Assembly: GCA_963814975.1 (NCBI GenBank)
Contig: CAWFFB010000012.1
Location: 124,001 to 188,000 of the forward strand
DNA length: 64,000 bases
Reading direction: 5' to 3'
DNA from: CAVUXJ01 sp963814975
GTDB lineage: Bacteria > Acidobacteriota > Vicinamibacteria > Vicinamibacterales > CAVVIG01
Shown here: piece by piece, positions 53,379-62,433 of the stretch
Position numbering within the stretch: position 1 is the stretch's first letter
How the letters are laid out: each line of letters opens with the position of its first letter
Program-made: the position numbers and the translations under genes
The notes under the pieces: generated by a model
What the model was told of the DNA's origin: nothing
What the model saw: only the letters and a program-made list of their open reading frames with translations
The model's database searches: none

Positions 53379-54283
53379 GATGACTTCCTCTCAGGGGTAG
53401 AACGATCAGGAGCCGCATCTCTTGCGCGATCGGCCGATGGGAGCACGTCCGCAAGGTCCATGAACCGGGCGTCCTCGGTCCCAACCTCGAAGCACCGGGC
53501 GACCTGGGCGTCGTTCAAGCCGGCCGCGGCCCGAAGCTCACGTTCCACGTCCAGGCGAAGTGTCTTGCGCGTCCGCGCGAGGTTGCGCGACGCTGTTGCC
53601 TCGTGCTCGCCGAGCAGGCGGCCCGTCTGCGCAAGCGTCAACTCCTGGCCATAATAGCAGCCCAGGCGCAATCGATCGCGCGAGTCGAGTCTCGCCACGG
53701 CCAGTCCGAGCGCCTGTTGGATCAGCGTCAGGTAGCGAGGACGATCAGGATCGGAGCGGTCCGACGCCTCGAGTTGAGGGGCAATCGGCTCTTCATCTGG
53801 CAGCGGTTCCAGCCGCCGCGCGGTCCTGATACGGTCGACGTGCCGCTGGGCCAGCACCGCGCGCAGCCAGGTCGAGAGACTGCTTCGGCCATGAAAATAG
53901 CGGAAGAGAGATTTCCGCTTCCCCTGCCGATCGGGGAAACCGTAGAGATCAGCGTACAGCGAGTCGGCGAGATCCCGAGCGCCGCCAGTCGGATCAAGCG
54001 CGTCGGCGGCGCGATACAGCTGGGGGCGATGCTCACGCACGAAGTGTTCCCACGCCCCCTCGTCACCCACGGCGCATGCACAGGCCAGCGCCAGATCCTC
54101 CAGGTGCAGCGAGGTAACGTGGCGCTCGAGATCGCCCGCACGCACCGCTTCACTGCCGAAGGCCCGGACGGCGGCCGCGGCCAGAACGTCGGCAAAGACG
54201 CTCTGCGGCAGATGCCAGGCGTCCCCCTTCGCCCGCTTATAGAGGCGCGCAACCAGGGCGTCGTCAATTGGCGGCGACGGCAT
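53375..54283 (-). CDS. Sigma-70-family RNA polymerase sigma factor (ECF-like)
   Basis: A 302-residue protein. Region 2 is recognisable at about 85-175 (WEHFVREHRPQLYRAADAL, then SLFRYFHGRSSLSTWLRAVLAQRHVDRIR) and region 4 at about 200-255 (LGLAVARLDSRDRLRLGCYYGQELTLAQTGRLLGEHEATASRNLAR). An extra N-terminal 80 residues and a C-terminal tail with RCFEVGTEDARF make it longer than most ECF factors. Its stop overlaps the anti-sigma start, so the two are coupled as a regulatory pair. The regulon is unknown; the haloperoxidase gene lies upstream on the same strand. Confidence 0.85.
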   Translation of the reverse strand: MPSPPIDDALVARLYKRAKGDAWHLPQSVFADVLAAAAVRAFGSEAVRAGDLERHVTSLHLEDLALACACAVGDEGAWEHFVREHRPQLYRAADALDPTGGARDLADSLYADLYGFPDRQGKRKSLFRYFHGRSSLSTWLRAVLAQRHVDRIRTARRLEPLPDEEPIAPQLEASDRSDPDRPRYLTLIQQALGLAVARLDSRDRLRLGCYYGQELTLAQTGRLLGEHEATASRNLARTRKTLRLDVERELRAAAGLNDAQVARCFEVGTEDARFMDLADVLPSADRARDAAPDRSTPERKSS

Positions 54284-54560
54284 GCTCCATGGTCAATCGC
54301 CTCTGCATCGCAGACGCTGCACGTCTGGCCTGTGAAGCCGGCTCCCGGCCCCCGGCCTCCTCGGTGCCGCGTTGATTGCCTGCACTGTCATCCGGCTCTC
54401 AATCATTCGGGACACAACCCGTTCGCTGTGAGGCGAGCTCGAGCGCCAATGCCCGCGTAGATCACACCGCAAACAGCGACACCATGTCGCTCCGGAGTGA
54501 TCGCATCATGTCATACCGGAAGGCGCCGGCGTCGGTCGTTGGCGAGTACGCGGAGCGGCT

Positions 54561-55946
54561 TCACCGCGCCGATCGCTCTCGCTTGCTCTCGTGTGCATCT
54601 CGCCGATGCAGCGTCCGCAGGGAGTGGCTCATCGAATACCGTGCAATTTGCCTCCCGAGCGCGAGCCCCGCGTCGGTCGCGTAGCGGAAATGCCAACCGA
54701 GCCTCACCCGTGAATCCGCACACTCCGTGGCCGCGGCCTGGAAGCTGGCGAACGTTCGAGTTGGCATGCCAGGTGGGGCGGTCGTCGTCTCCATCGTGAA
54801 CGGCACGCGATCCCCGAAAACCTGTTGCAGCACGCCAAGGGAGGCGCCGCAGGCCGCCGCGTGAGCGGAAACGTACTCGGGAAACGGCGGTGCTGGTCGG
54901 AGCGCTTCCCAGCCAGGGTCCGAGGACGTGCGTGCGTTCTCGTCGGTCTCAGCAGCTCGAATCGCTGTAAACGGACGCCAGTGATCGTGGACGTATTTCG
55001 AATCCCAGGTCGCCACGTATGCGTCGTAAAGAGCCACGCCGACGTGCGCGAACAGGCGGGCGGCCCTCCAGAGATGCACGTTCCGATCGGTGGCAAGCTG
55101 CCGCGCGAGGCGATTGACGGAACCTTCGGCGAACTCCATCCACCAAACGGCATAAGTGGTCTGGTCGTCCGTACGGCGCGTGCTGTGCGCTGCGCCGTAC
55201 TCTTTGACTTCGTAGAACGCGCGGGCGTAGGCCATGGTCCGCAACGGCGGCGGCGGCGGCGGCCGGAACTGCTGCGCGTACTCGAGGACGAACGGTCTCG
55301 CGAATCGAAATCCGGGTTGGGTCACAAGGCCGTCCCAGGGCGGCGTCGTTTGATAGCGGCCGGGACCTTGCCGGAACTCGTATGTTCCGGGGAAATCCCA
55401 ACCATCACCGTCCCGTTGCGCGAGGACCGCCGCCGCGGCGGCTTGCCCAACTGCGGTTCCACCATCGCGGAGCATGTCATCGGAGACCTGCGCCAGCCAG
55501 CGGGCAAGCTCGCCACCGAGCTTCGCCTGCTGGGCCGGATACTGCGCGATGAGGACGTCGTGGGCGGCCTGCGCGGTCGCGGCTGTTGGATGCGCGAGAC
55601 GAGGACCGCCAGAGTAAGCGTACGACTGATAGATCGGGACAATCGCGTTGAGGGCATCGTGCATCGCCAGGTGCATCATGGCGAGCGCCCTCTGTCCCTT
55701 GAACGTCAGGAACTGATCTTCAGCGAAGGCAAGGTCGTGCGCCAGGGTGTTCCAGGACACGATCACGTCAGAACGCAGGTGGCCGCGCCCAACGCCATGC
55801 TGCACCAACGCAGCGTCGATCCAGCCGCCGTGCTCGGGCTGACGGTGTTCCGTGCCAACGACTACCACTCCCAGCAAGACAACGAGAATCCCCGTGATCG
55901 CGAAAGGTCCGCGGCGACGTGATGATACAAGCGTGGTCCTCGTCAT
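54561..55946 (-). CDS. Secreted vanadium-haloperoxidase/PAP2-like protein
   Basis: A 461-residue protein starting at ATG 55944-55946 after GGAGGAAG. An N-terminal hydrophobic segment (FAITGILVVLLGVVVVGTE) acts as leader or anchor. The body matches vanadium-dependent haloperoxidase-related proteins: SWNTLAHDLAFAEDQF, MMHLAMHDALNAI, then the active-site parts KYVHDHWRPFTAIR, PPFPEYVSAHAAACGA (usually PSGHA..) and a late RVRLGWHFRYATDAGLALGRQIA (R..H.....D). These halogenate substrates or remove phosphate; the real reaction is unknown. In-frame upstream sequence is not coding in character. Confidence 0.85.
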   Translation of the reverse strand: MTRTTLVSSRRRGPFAITGILVVLLGVVVVGTEHRQPEHGGWIDAALVQHGVGRGHLRSDVIVSWNTLAHDLAFAEDQFLTFKGQRALAMMHLAMHDALNAIVPIYQSYAYSGGPRLAHPTAATAQAAHDVLIAQYPAQQAKLGGELARWLAQVSDDMLRDGGTAVGQAAAAAVLAQRDGDGWDFPGTYEFRQGPGRYQTTPPWDGLVTQPGFRFARPFVLEYAQQFRPPPPPPLRTMAYARAFYEVKEYGAAHSTRRTDDQTTYAVWWMEFAEGSVNRLARQLATDRNVHLWRAARLFAHVGVALYDAYVATWDSKYVHDHWRPFTAIRAAETDENARTSSDPGWEALRPAPPFPEYVSAHAAACGASLGVLQQVFGDRVPFTMETTTAPPGMPTRTFASFQAAATECADSRVRLGWHFRYATDAGLALGRQIARYSMSHSLRTLHRRDAHESKRERSAR

Positions 55947-56124
55947 CTTGGCTTCCTCCGATGCAACCACTGACGCGCCCGCCGTGCCGTCTTGGATGAC
56001 GACGCGCGCCAGCCTGCGTTGCTTCGCACAAATGTAGGCACCGGCTTCGGTCGAGACCACCCTCGAGCGTCCGGCTTGTTTGCTCGATCGTCCGTGATTC
56101 GCACGGCGGGCGGTATAGGATGGC

Positions 56125-57180
56125 GTGGTGGGCCTCCCTGATGAGCACACGTTCGGGATCCCGGTATCGTCTTCGGAGCCTCAGGCATCGCGCGATCCAT
56201 CGGACACGTTGTCGGATGTGCTCGAGGCGGTGAAGCTCACGGGTGCGCTGTTCTTCCTCGTGGATGCCCGCACACCCTGGGTGGCCGAAGCGCCTGCGTC
56301 AGCGGATCTCGCGCCGGTGATCCTCCCGCGCGCGCAGCACGTCGTCTCGTATCACGTCGTCAGCCAGGGGGCCTGCTGGTGTGAGTCGCCGGGGTACACG
56401 TCGATGCGACTCGACGCTGGCGATGTGCTCGTTGTGCCACATGGACACGCCTACCAACTCGCGAGTGCACGCGGTCTCCGGACGGGTTGGTCGGTGGACG
56501 ACACCCTCGGCTGGTTTCGGGCGATGGCGGGTGGACAGCTGCCGTTCGTTGTCACCGAGGGTGGAAGTGGACCCGAGCGCCTTCAGCTCGTGTGTGGCTT
56601 CTTGGGCTGCGATGCACTGCCCTTCAACCCGGTCCTGGCGACGCTCCCCACGCTGATGAAGGTGCGGGTTCACCCTGACTCCGGAAATCGGCTGAACGCG
56701 CTTCTCGAGTTCGCGCTCGCGGAGTCCAATCGTGCCCGTCCGGGCAGCCGGTCGGTGCTGCTGCGGATCGCGGAGCTGGTGTTTGTCGAAGTGCTGCGCA
56801 GCTACTTGACGAGCGCGTCGGACGACGGTGCCAGTTGGTTGGGTGGGCTACGGGACCCGGTCGTCGGTCGTGCGTTGGCGCGACTGCACGCCGAGCCGGC
56901 CCGCGCCTGGACGCTGTCGGAGCTCGCACACGAGGCCGGTGCCTCACGGTCTGTGCTGGCCGAGCGGTTCACCTACCTCGTGGGACATCCGCCGATGTTC
57001 TACCTGACTCGATGGCGGATGCAACTCGCCGCAAGCCGTCTGGCGGCGGGGGCCGCGCCCGTGAGCGCAGTCGCGAGCCTCGTAGGCTACGAGTCGGAGG
57101 CGGCGTTCTGTCGCGCGTTCAAGAAAGTCACCGGTGTGACGCCCGCCTCATGGCGCAGTCGCCGACGCGCGGACCCCTAG
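56125..57180 (+). CDS. AraC-family transcriptional regulator
   Basis: A 351-residue regulator. Residues 25-200 form a cupin-type sensing domain of the AraC-binding (cupin_6) kind, with LTGALFFLVDARTPW, YHVVSQGACWCE, LDAGDVLVVPHGHAYQLAS and a CGFLGCDAL segment holding two cysteines. Residues 250-345 carry two helix-turn-helix units (WTLSELAHEAGASRSVLAERF and PVSAVASLVGYESEAAFCRAFKKVTGVTP). Regulators of this class often control adjacent redox or detoxification genes, here perhaps the divergent haloperoxidase-like gene. GTG 56125 is taken as start; GTG 56128 is also possible. Confidence 0.93.
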   Translation: MVGLPDEHTFGIPVSSSEPQASRDPSDTLSDVLEAVKLTGALFFLVDARTPWVAEAPASADLAPVILPRAQHVVSYHVVSQGACWCESPGYTSMRLDAGDVLVVPHGHAYQLASARGLRTGWSVDDTLGWFRAMAGGQLPFVVTEGGSGPERLQLVCGFLGCDALPFNPVLATLPTLMKVRVHPDSGNRLNALLEFALAESNRARPGSRSVLLRIAELVFVEVLRSYLTSASDDGASWLGGLRDPVVGRALARLHAEPARAWTLSELAHEAGASRSVLAERFTYLVGHPPMFYLTRWRMQLAASRLAAGAAPVSAVASLVGYESEAAFCRAFKKVTGVTPASWRSRRRADP

Positions 57181-57306
57181 CCCTGGACAAGTCTTGGGAC
57201 CCAGCGCGCCGCGCCAGCGTCCTATGCGTTCGCGATCGTGATTCGGACGTCGGAGCCCACCGGCCCAGCGCCGTGCGGGCTCCGCAGACTTTTTCCTCTC
57301 GCCTGG

Positions 57307-58434
57307 TCAGCGAGCCGCGGTTGCCTTTCCGCCGCTCACCGGTTTGAACCGCTGCACCCGCCGTCCGTCCAGCGACTCTGCAACGTAGAGATTGCCTTTC
57401 GAATCTACGGCAATAGCGTGCGGGCTCGCGATACCCCCCAACTGATGGCTGCCCGGGCGGCCGAACTGCGAAAGTTCCTTTCCCGAAACTCGATCGAAGA
57501 CCCGAATGAGCTTGTCGCTGAAATCCCCGACGTACATGTACCTCTGGGCGGCGTCACGCGAGAAGGCGAGCGACCCGGCCCCCCCGTTGCCCGTATAGGG
57601 CGCCCGGAAGACGACCGGCGTCGGAATATTTCGCTTGAACGCGCCGGTCTTGTCGAAGACCTGGATGCGATCGCCGTTGCGGTCGCACACGTACAGCAAG
57701 CCGTCATTCGCCAGCACGATGCAGTGCACGATGTTCACGAACGCGCCGCCCACCCCAGCGGCGGCCTCCTCCGTCGTGCCCTGGCGCCCCCACTGCCGCA
57801 GGAACTTGCCGGTCTTGTCGAAGACGACCACGCGCTTGTTGCCGTAGCCGTCGGAGACGAACAGGTCGCCGTTCGCCGGGTCCACGGCCACCTGGGTTGG
57901 AGAATAGAACGAGACCGGGCTCGCGTTCAGGAAGCGGGATTTCAGCTTGCCGTCCTCGGAGTCGACCTTGCCCTTGACGCCGATTTGCAGCAACAGCTTG
58001 CCGTCGCGGGAGTATTTCTGGATGAAACCGTCGCCGTTGCCGGCAATCCAGATATTTCCCTGTGGATCGAAAGAGCATGAATGCAGCTGCTCCGCCATCA
58101 TCTGCCGATCGCCCCAGGAGTTCACGACGTTGCCTGCCTGGTCGAATTCCATGACGGCTGGCGCGGCCTGCGCGATTTCAGCGATTCCGGGATACAAGTT
58201 GGCGCGCGACAGGACGAAGATGTGGTCGTTCGCATCGACGCACACGCCGCCGAGCTCTCCCGTGACCCACCGCTCTGGCAACTGCTTGGGCCAGGACGGA
58301 TCGACCTCGAACTGTGGGCCGTTGAGGGCGGGTCGCGCCGACTGGGCGCTCAGCTCCATCGAGCGCCAGAACGGTGAGGAAAGGACCACCGCCCCAATCA
58401 GCGCCAACGCGCCCACGCATCTTTTCGTTTTCAT
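57307..58434 (-). CDS. Secreted NHL-repeat six-bladed beta-propeller
   Basis: A 375-residue exported protein. ATG 58432-58434 follows AGGAGG and opens a leader (CVGALALIGAVVLSSPFW). NHL-type blades repeat about every 45-55 residues: GGVCVDANDHIFVLSRA, HSCSFDPQGNIWIAGNGDGFIQKYS, TQVAVDPANGDLFVSDGYGNKRVVVFD, HCIVLANDGLLYVCDRNGDRIQVFD and HAIAVDSKGNLYVAES. Similar proteins are related to peptidyl-amidating lyase propellers but no lyase motif is evident. It may bind a substrate or be a lactonase-like enzyme; unresolved. Confidence 0.88.
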   Translation of the reverse strand: MKTKRCVGALALIGAVVLSSPFWRSMELSAQSARPALNGPQFEVDPSWPKQLPERWVTGELGGVCVDANDHIFVLSRANLYPGIAEIAQAAPAVMEFDQAGNVVNSWGDRQMMAEQLHSCSFDPQGNIWIAGNGDGFIQKYSRDGKLLLQIGVKGKVDSEDGKLKSRFLNASPVSFYSPTQVAVDPANGDLFVSDGYGNKRVVVFDKTGKFLRQWGRQGTTEEAAAGVGGAFVNIVHCIVLANDGLLYVCDRNGDRIQVFDKTGAFKRNIPTPVVFRAPYTGNGGAGSLAFSRDAAQRYMYVGDFSDKLIRVFDRVSGKELSQFGRPGSHQLGGIASPHAIAVDSKGNLYVAESLDGRRVQRFKPVSGGKATAAR

Positions 58435-58842
58435 TGTTCCCTCCTGAGTTGCCGAAGATGGAGCGACGAGGCGCGAGCGACCAGCAACGGAACGGTTCGA
58501 CGGGACTGGAGAATCGTCGACGGCCTCAATTAGAAGACCATGAATTATTGGTCCAGTTTGGGTACTCGTCAAGCTCGTTATCCCTTCGTGATCCCTTCTG
58601 GTCTATTGTGATCCGCAAGAACCGATTCAGCTATGCCGCTTTGCCTGGAGAGATTCTTGTGATGGAGTCCACCCAGGATCGGCGTCACGGCCACGCTGTT
58701 GCCCTCCGGGATCCGGTCCGGTAACCGCTTGATTTGGGAACAAGCAGATCAGCTGGGTCGCCAGCCGCTTCATCCTGTCTACGCGCCACGCGCCGGCCCT
58801 CACAAGCTTGACAAATCCGAGAAGTATACTCAATGTATATAC
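58435..58842. other. Divergent intergenic region with operator-like repeats
   Basis: About 400 bases between the propeller gene and mazE. A 5-bp inverted repeat GACCA/TGGTC with an AT-rich spacer lies at 58536-58553, about 100 bases upstream of the propeller gene. Near mazE, TTGACA (58808-58813) and TATACT (58825-58830) occur but at only 11-base spacing. GTATAC (58824-58829) and GTATATAC (58835-58842) make a dyad touching the mazE start. Confidence 0.45.
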
Positions 58843-59088
58843 ATGGCGACATCGACGCAGATCGCGAAATGGGGCAACAGTCTGGGGCTGCGCCTTCCGA
58901 AATCGGTCGCGCGCGAGGCACAACTCGACGAAGGCGACACCGTCGATGTGTCGGTCAAGGACGGGGCGATCGTGGTGCGGCCGACCCGGCCCACCTATTC
59001 GATCGAAACCCTCGTCTCGAAGATCACCCCGCGCAACCGGCACAAAGAGAGCGCTTGGGGTACGCCCGTCGGACGCGAACTGTGGTAG
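58843..59088 (+). CDS. mazE: MazE/AbrB-type antitoxin
   Basis: An 81-residue swapped-hairpin antitoxin. The AbrB/MazE fold is seen in STQIAKWGNSLGLRLPKSVAREAQL, then GDTVDVSVKDGAIVVRP. The C-terminal 30 residues (YSIETLVSKITPRNRHKESAW) are the usual toxin-wrapping tail. It should neutralise the overlapping MazF and repress the operon. No ribosome site precedes the ATG; instead a GTATAC-type dyad reaches to the start codon, so autoregulation at the promoter and perhaps leaderless translation are suggested. Confidence 0.92.
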   Translation: MATSTQIAKWGNSLGLRLPKSVAREAQLDEGDTVDVSVKDGAIVVRPTRPTYSIETLVSKITPRNRHKESAWGTPVGRELW

Positions 59089-59426
59089 CCCGGGGCTACG
59101 TGCCTGATGCTGGCGATCTCGTCTGGCTCACCTTGGACCCACAAGCTGGGCATGAACAGCACGGCCGGCGGCCGGCGTTGATCCTGTCGCCGCGCCTCTA
59201 CAATGCCAAGGCACGCCTTGCGGTCGCGTGCCCCGTCAGCAGCCAGGTGAAGGGTTACCCGTTTGAGGTCGCCCTGCCGGCCCACGGCGCGATCGCTGGC
59301 GTCGTCCTTGCGGACCATGTCAAGAGTCTCGATTGGGAGGCGCGACGGGTCGTCTTTGAAGCGAAGGCGCCGTCGGAGGTCCTCACCGACGTCCGAGAAC
59401 GTCTCAGAGCGTTACACGGGTTGTAG
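59082..59426 (+). CDS. mazF: MazF-family endoribonuclease toxin
   Basis: A 114-residue toxin overlapping mazE by seven bases from GTG 59082 (VVARGYVPDAGDLVWLTLDP). Family motifs include the catalytic-loop Arg region GHEQHGRRPALILSP, CPVSSQVKGYPFEVAL and DHVKSLDWEARR. MazF cuts single-stranded mRNA or tRNA at short sequence motifs and arrests growth when MazE is lost. The pair lies on the proposed integrated element, where it would favour retention of that DNA. Confidence 0.94.
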   Translation: MVARGYVPDAGDLVWLTLDPQAGHEQHGRRPALILSPRLYNAKARLAVACPVSSQVKGYPFEVALPAHGAIAGVVLADHVKSLDWEARRVVFEAKAPSEVLTDVRERLRALHGL

Positions 59427-59510
59427 TGTAGCGGCCTCGGCCCGCACAGGTTGGCAAATGGCGGATTGTCGGCCTATCATCCGAAGGTTACCCCGCAGTG
59501 GAGGTTGTTA

Positions 59511-59942
59511 ATGACGAAGGGCGATCTCATCGACAGGCTAAACGAGGATCTTGCTGGTGAATATCAGGCGATAATCATGTACTCGACGTATGCCGCGTCG
59601 GTAACTGGACCACACCGGCCGACGTTGAAGCAGTTCTTTCTCTCGGAAGTTCCAGGGGAGCTGGCACACGCTCAGTTTCTCGCCGAGAAAATCGCCAGCC
59701 TTGGCGGAGATCCGACCCGCGAACCTCGCCCCGTCCCTGGGGCCGCCGATGCGCGTGCGATGCTCTTGAATGTACTGGACGCCGAGCGGCGCGCCATCGC
59801 CGACTACAAGGTCCGAGCGGAACAGGCTGCAGCGGCCGGAGACAAGGGACTTGCGACGCACTTGGAAGCCATTGTCGAGGATGAGACGTCCCATTTTGAG
59901 GAGACAGAGAAGATTCTACGCGGGTGGACGGCTGACAAGTGA
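59511..59942 (+). CDS. Ferritin-like (bacterioferritin/Dps-type) protein
   Basis: A 142-residue four-helix protein with ATG 59511 eight bases after GGAGG. Putative di-iron ligands follow the ferritin pattern: Glu in DLAGEYQAIIMY, E-x2-H in VPGELAHAQFL, Glu in LDAERRAIADYKVRAEQA and E-x2-H in DETSHFEETEKIL. It may store iron or detoxify peroxide. It is shorter than bacterioferritin and lacks a heme-ligand Met context. It follows mazF by 84 bases but has its own ribosome site. Confidence 0.85.
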   Translation: MTKGDLIDRLNEDLAGEYQAIIMYSTYAASVTGPHRPTLKQFFLSEVPGELAHAQFLAEKIASLGGDPTREPRPVPGAADARAMLLNVLDAERRAIADYKVRAEQAAAAGDKGLATHLEAIVEDETSHFEETEKILRGWTADK

Positions 59943-60036
59943 GCCTGTTGAGTCTGCTTGTCCCTGGGGGCGCGCGAGCTGAGTGGGCGTTGCGGGCCTG
60001 CTTGCGAGTACAATGCACGCAGCTGGAGGTAGTCCC

Positions 60037-60741
60037 GTGGCCACACCGGACCATTGCCTCTCCATTTCCTTCCTGGCGGTAGTAACGATTGCCGCGTGCA
60101 GTGGCCCATCGGCGGTTCCTCCCACCGGTGCGTCGCCGTCGGTAGGAGCGCCTCCACCGCCTTTGAGACGAACCATCACAGGGTCCGTGTGGCTCTACTC
60201 CCCAACCGGACGTCAGCCACTCGCCGACGTCGATGTGGGGACTTGGCTGGAGCTACCCAGCGGTTCGCAGGGCGCCCCATCCGTCAAGAGCGATTCCGCG
60301 GGGCGATTCTCGTTCGAGACTTGGTCTAATGCGCTCGTTCGACTGTATGCGCATCCCAACGGCTTGTTCCAACCGTGCCTGACAACCGTGAGAGTCGATC
60401 AGACCGAGGCCACTATTCGGCTGGTGGCGGAGTCTCACATTCTACATGCGCGTGATTGGCCCGACTTCATGGTCGAGCGAGTGCTCTCAGGGACGATATT
60501 CGAGGCGTTGCCGACGGCGCGGCTGCCGATTTCGGGTGCATTGGTACAGGTCGACGGCGTGTATGGCGACGGGCTAACGTTGGCCGATACCCGGAGCGAC
60601 GCAGACGGCAGATTTCTAGTGTGCGGCCTCGAAGGGGAACCGAGCCAAGCCCTTGTCGTCAGCAAGTCGGGATACCAGTTCGCGGTCGTCCCAGTTCCCA
60701 CACAAGGCGCCGATCCGGTAGACGTCGAATTGAGACGCTGA
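60037..60741 (+). CDS. Lipoprotein with carboxypeptidase-regulatory-like domains
   Basis: A 234-residue predicted lipoprotein. GTG 60037, eight bases after GGAGG, opens a lipobox leader (SISFLAVVTIAACS). After a Pro/Ser linker come two beta-sandwich units of the carboxypeptidase-regulatory-like/CnaB style: ITGSVWLYSPTGRQPLADVDV..SVKSDSAGRFSF and LSGTIFEALPTARLPISGALVQV..DTRSDADGRFLVCGL. Such domains act as surface or receptor modules. No enzyme domain is attached. Confidence 0.8.
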   Translation: MATPDHCLSISFLAVVTIAACSGPSAVPPTGASPSVGAPPPPLRRTITGSVWLYSPTGRQPLADVDVGTWLELPSGSQGAPSVKSDSAGRFSFETWSNALVRLYAHPNGLFQPCLTTVRVDQTEATIRLVAESHILHARDWPDFMVERVLSGTIFEALPTARLPISGALVQVDGVYGDGLTLADTRSDADGRFLVCGLEGEPSQALVVSKSGYQFAVVPVPTQGADPVDVELRR

Positions 60742-60840
60742 TCTCGATCGACCGCCTTCGTTCGGCACTCGAACAGCGAACAGAAGAGTGGAAGGGGGAC
60801 CTCCGCGCCGAGCCGAAGGTCGCCTGTCTGCTGCTGCGCC

Positions 60841-61020
60841 GGCTGGTCGCAGCTGCATGCACAACACGCAGAGGCGGTCACGGCCGGGGATTTCGACGGC
60901 AACGGTCGAAGCGATCTTGTAATCGATTTCGGCGCGGCGGGGCTGTGGGGGTGGTGGAATAACGCGAATTGGACGCTGTTGCACGCGCTGAATGCTGAAG
61001 GCAGTGTGGCTAAGTGCTAG
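60841..61020 (+). pseudogene. Remnant of an FG-GAP/VCBS repeat protein
   Basis: One open frame reads GWSQLHAQHAEAVTAGDFDG and continues NGRSDLVIDFG, LWGWWNNANWTLLHAL, ending at TAG 61018-61020. DFDGNGRSD is the calcium-binding core of FG-GAP/VCBS repeats. About one and a half repeats remain; no start, leader or other repeats are found upstream, so this is the tail of a lost surface-protein gene. Confidence 0.65.
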
Positions 61021-61118
61021 CGGCAGCTCCCCCACCGCCACCACCCTGTGTCTGCCAATAATTCGGTTCCTGTTGCAACGATTGACCTTGGCGGTTTTCA
61101 CGGATAGCGTCTCCATCT

Positions 61119-61705
61119 ATGCGATCTGTCATCGTCTCACTGCTCTTGACTCTGCGCGCGGCGCTCCGCGATCGGGCTGTCATGCAGCTTGAGATGCTGG
61201 CGTTGCGACATCAGCTCCACGTCATCAACCGATCGCGGCCCCAGCCCTGCGGCTCACGCATGCCGACCGAATGCTGTGGGTCTGGCTGTCGAAACGCTGG
61301 AATGGATGGCGTGCAGCCGTCCTAATCGTCAGACCCGAGACGGTCCTCGCCTGGCACCGTCGCGGCTTCCGACTCTTCTGGACGTGGAAGAGCCGACACC
61401 GCATGGGTCGACCGGGCGTTCCTCTGGACGTCCGCCAGTTGTTTCGCACGATGGCGGACATGAACCCGTTGTGGGGCGCGCCACGAATTCACGGCGAGCT
61501 CCTGAAACTGGGCATCACGGTGAGTCAGGCGACCGTTGCGAAGTACATGCCCCGGCACCGACGACCGCCCTCACAGACGTGGCGGACGTTTCTCACGAAT
61601 CATGTCGGCCAGATCAGGCCGCCGATTTCTTCGTCGTGCCTACCGCCACGTGTCGACTCCTGTTCGTATTGGTCATGTTGGCGCATCAACGTCGCCGCGT
61701 CCATT
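61119..61705 (+). pseudogene. Truncated, frameshifted IS transposase (integrase-core type)
   Basis: Three frames together give a transposase: MRSVIVSLLLTLRAALRDRA and QLEMLALRHQLHV, then DRMLWVWLSKRWNGWRAAVLIVRPETVLAWHRRGFRLFWTW style sequence, PLWGAPRIHGELLKLGI..VAKYM, SQTWRTFLTNH and finally AADFFVVPTATCRLLFVLVML. This order is typical of integrase-core (rve) transposases. At least two frameshifts occur and the DDE core is lost after about 61705, where sequence changes into the exonuclease gene. Confidence 0.75.
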
Positions 61706-61737
61706 CTCAGGCTGATCGAGTACACGGCCGATTGGAA

Positions 61738-62412
61738 ATGGCTCAAGGCCTTGTGACTGGGCTCCCGTTTCTCGACCGCTACCGGGCGTGTTTCGATACC
61801 ACGTGGACCGACGACACGCTGATCGATCGCGTGCGGTTCGTTGTGCTCGATTCCGAGACCACCGGGCTCGATCCAAAGACCGATCGCCTGATTACGATCG
61901 GCGCGGTTGCGGTGCAGCAGGGCGAGATCGTAATCGAGGATTCTTTCGAGGCCATGTTGAAGATCGCCCGCAACACCAGCGCCGTCACTGTGCACGGCGT
62001 GACCCGAGACGAGGCCGCCCGGGGGATGGAAGAGCCTGAGGCGCTGCAGCGCTTCCTCGACTACCTTCGCGACGGCGTGATCGTTGGACATCACATCGGC
62101 CACGATGTGTGCGCCTTCGATGCGGGCTTTGAACGCCACTGGGGCTTCCACATGTCGAACCGGAGCCTCGACACGATGGACCTGACGCTGCATCTCGAGA
62201 AGGACGGTGCCTTCTCGGGCCGTCCACCGATTCGGCACTTCACCCTGGACGCGCTCTGCGAGATGTTCGGCGTCATTCCGCATGGCCGCCATACGGCGGG
62301 CGGCGATGCCTTTATCACAGCGCAGGTCTTTCTTCGATTGCTGCGCCTGGCGTCCCGATGTGGCCGGGAGACGCTCGGGCGGCTAAGCGAGTCGTTTCTC
62401 GAGCCGGCCTGA
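61738..62412 (+). CDS. DEDDh 3'-5' exonuclease (DnaQ/epsilon-like)
   Basis: A 224-residue exonuclease. The three Exo motifs are clear: VVLDSETTGLDPKTDRLITIGAV (D, E), VGHHIGHDVCAFDAGFE (D) and RHTAGGDAFITAQVF (H, D). It resembles the epsilon proofreading subunit or RNase T-type enzymes and may act alone in DNA repair or RNA trimming. ATG 61738 is the first start after the IS remnant; GTG 61753 is an alternative. The IS remnant ends about 30 bases upstream and stays in the same frame, so the gene may have gained its start region from that insertion. Confidence 0.85.
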   Translation: MAQGLVTGLPFLDRYRACFDTTWTDDTLIDRVRFVVLDSETTGLDPKTDRLITIGAVAVQQGEIVIEDSFEAMLKIARNTSAVTVHGVTRDEAARGMEEPEALQRFLDYLRDGVIVGHHIGHDVCAFDAGFERHWGFHMSNRSLDTMDLTLHLEKDGAFSGRPPIRHFTLDALCEMFGVIPHGRHTAGGDAFITAQVFLRLLRLASRCGRETLGRLSESFLEPA

Positions 62413-62433
62413 GGGCGCGCCCGACAGGTGTGG

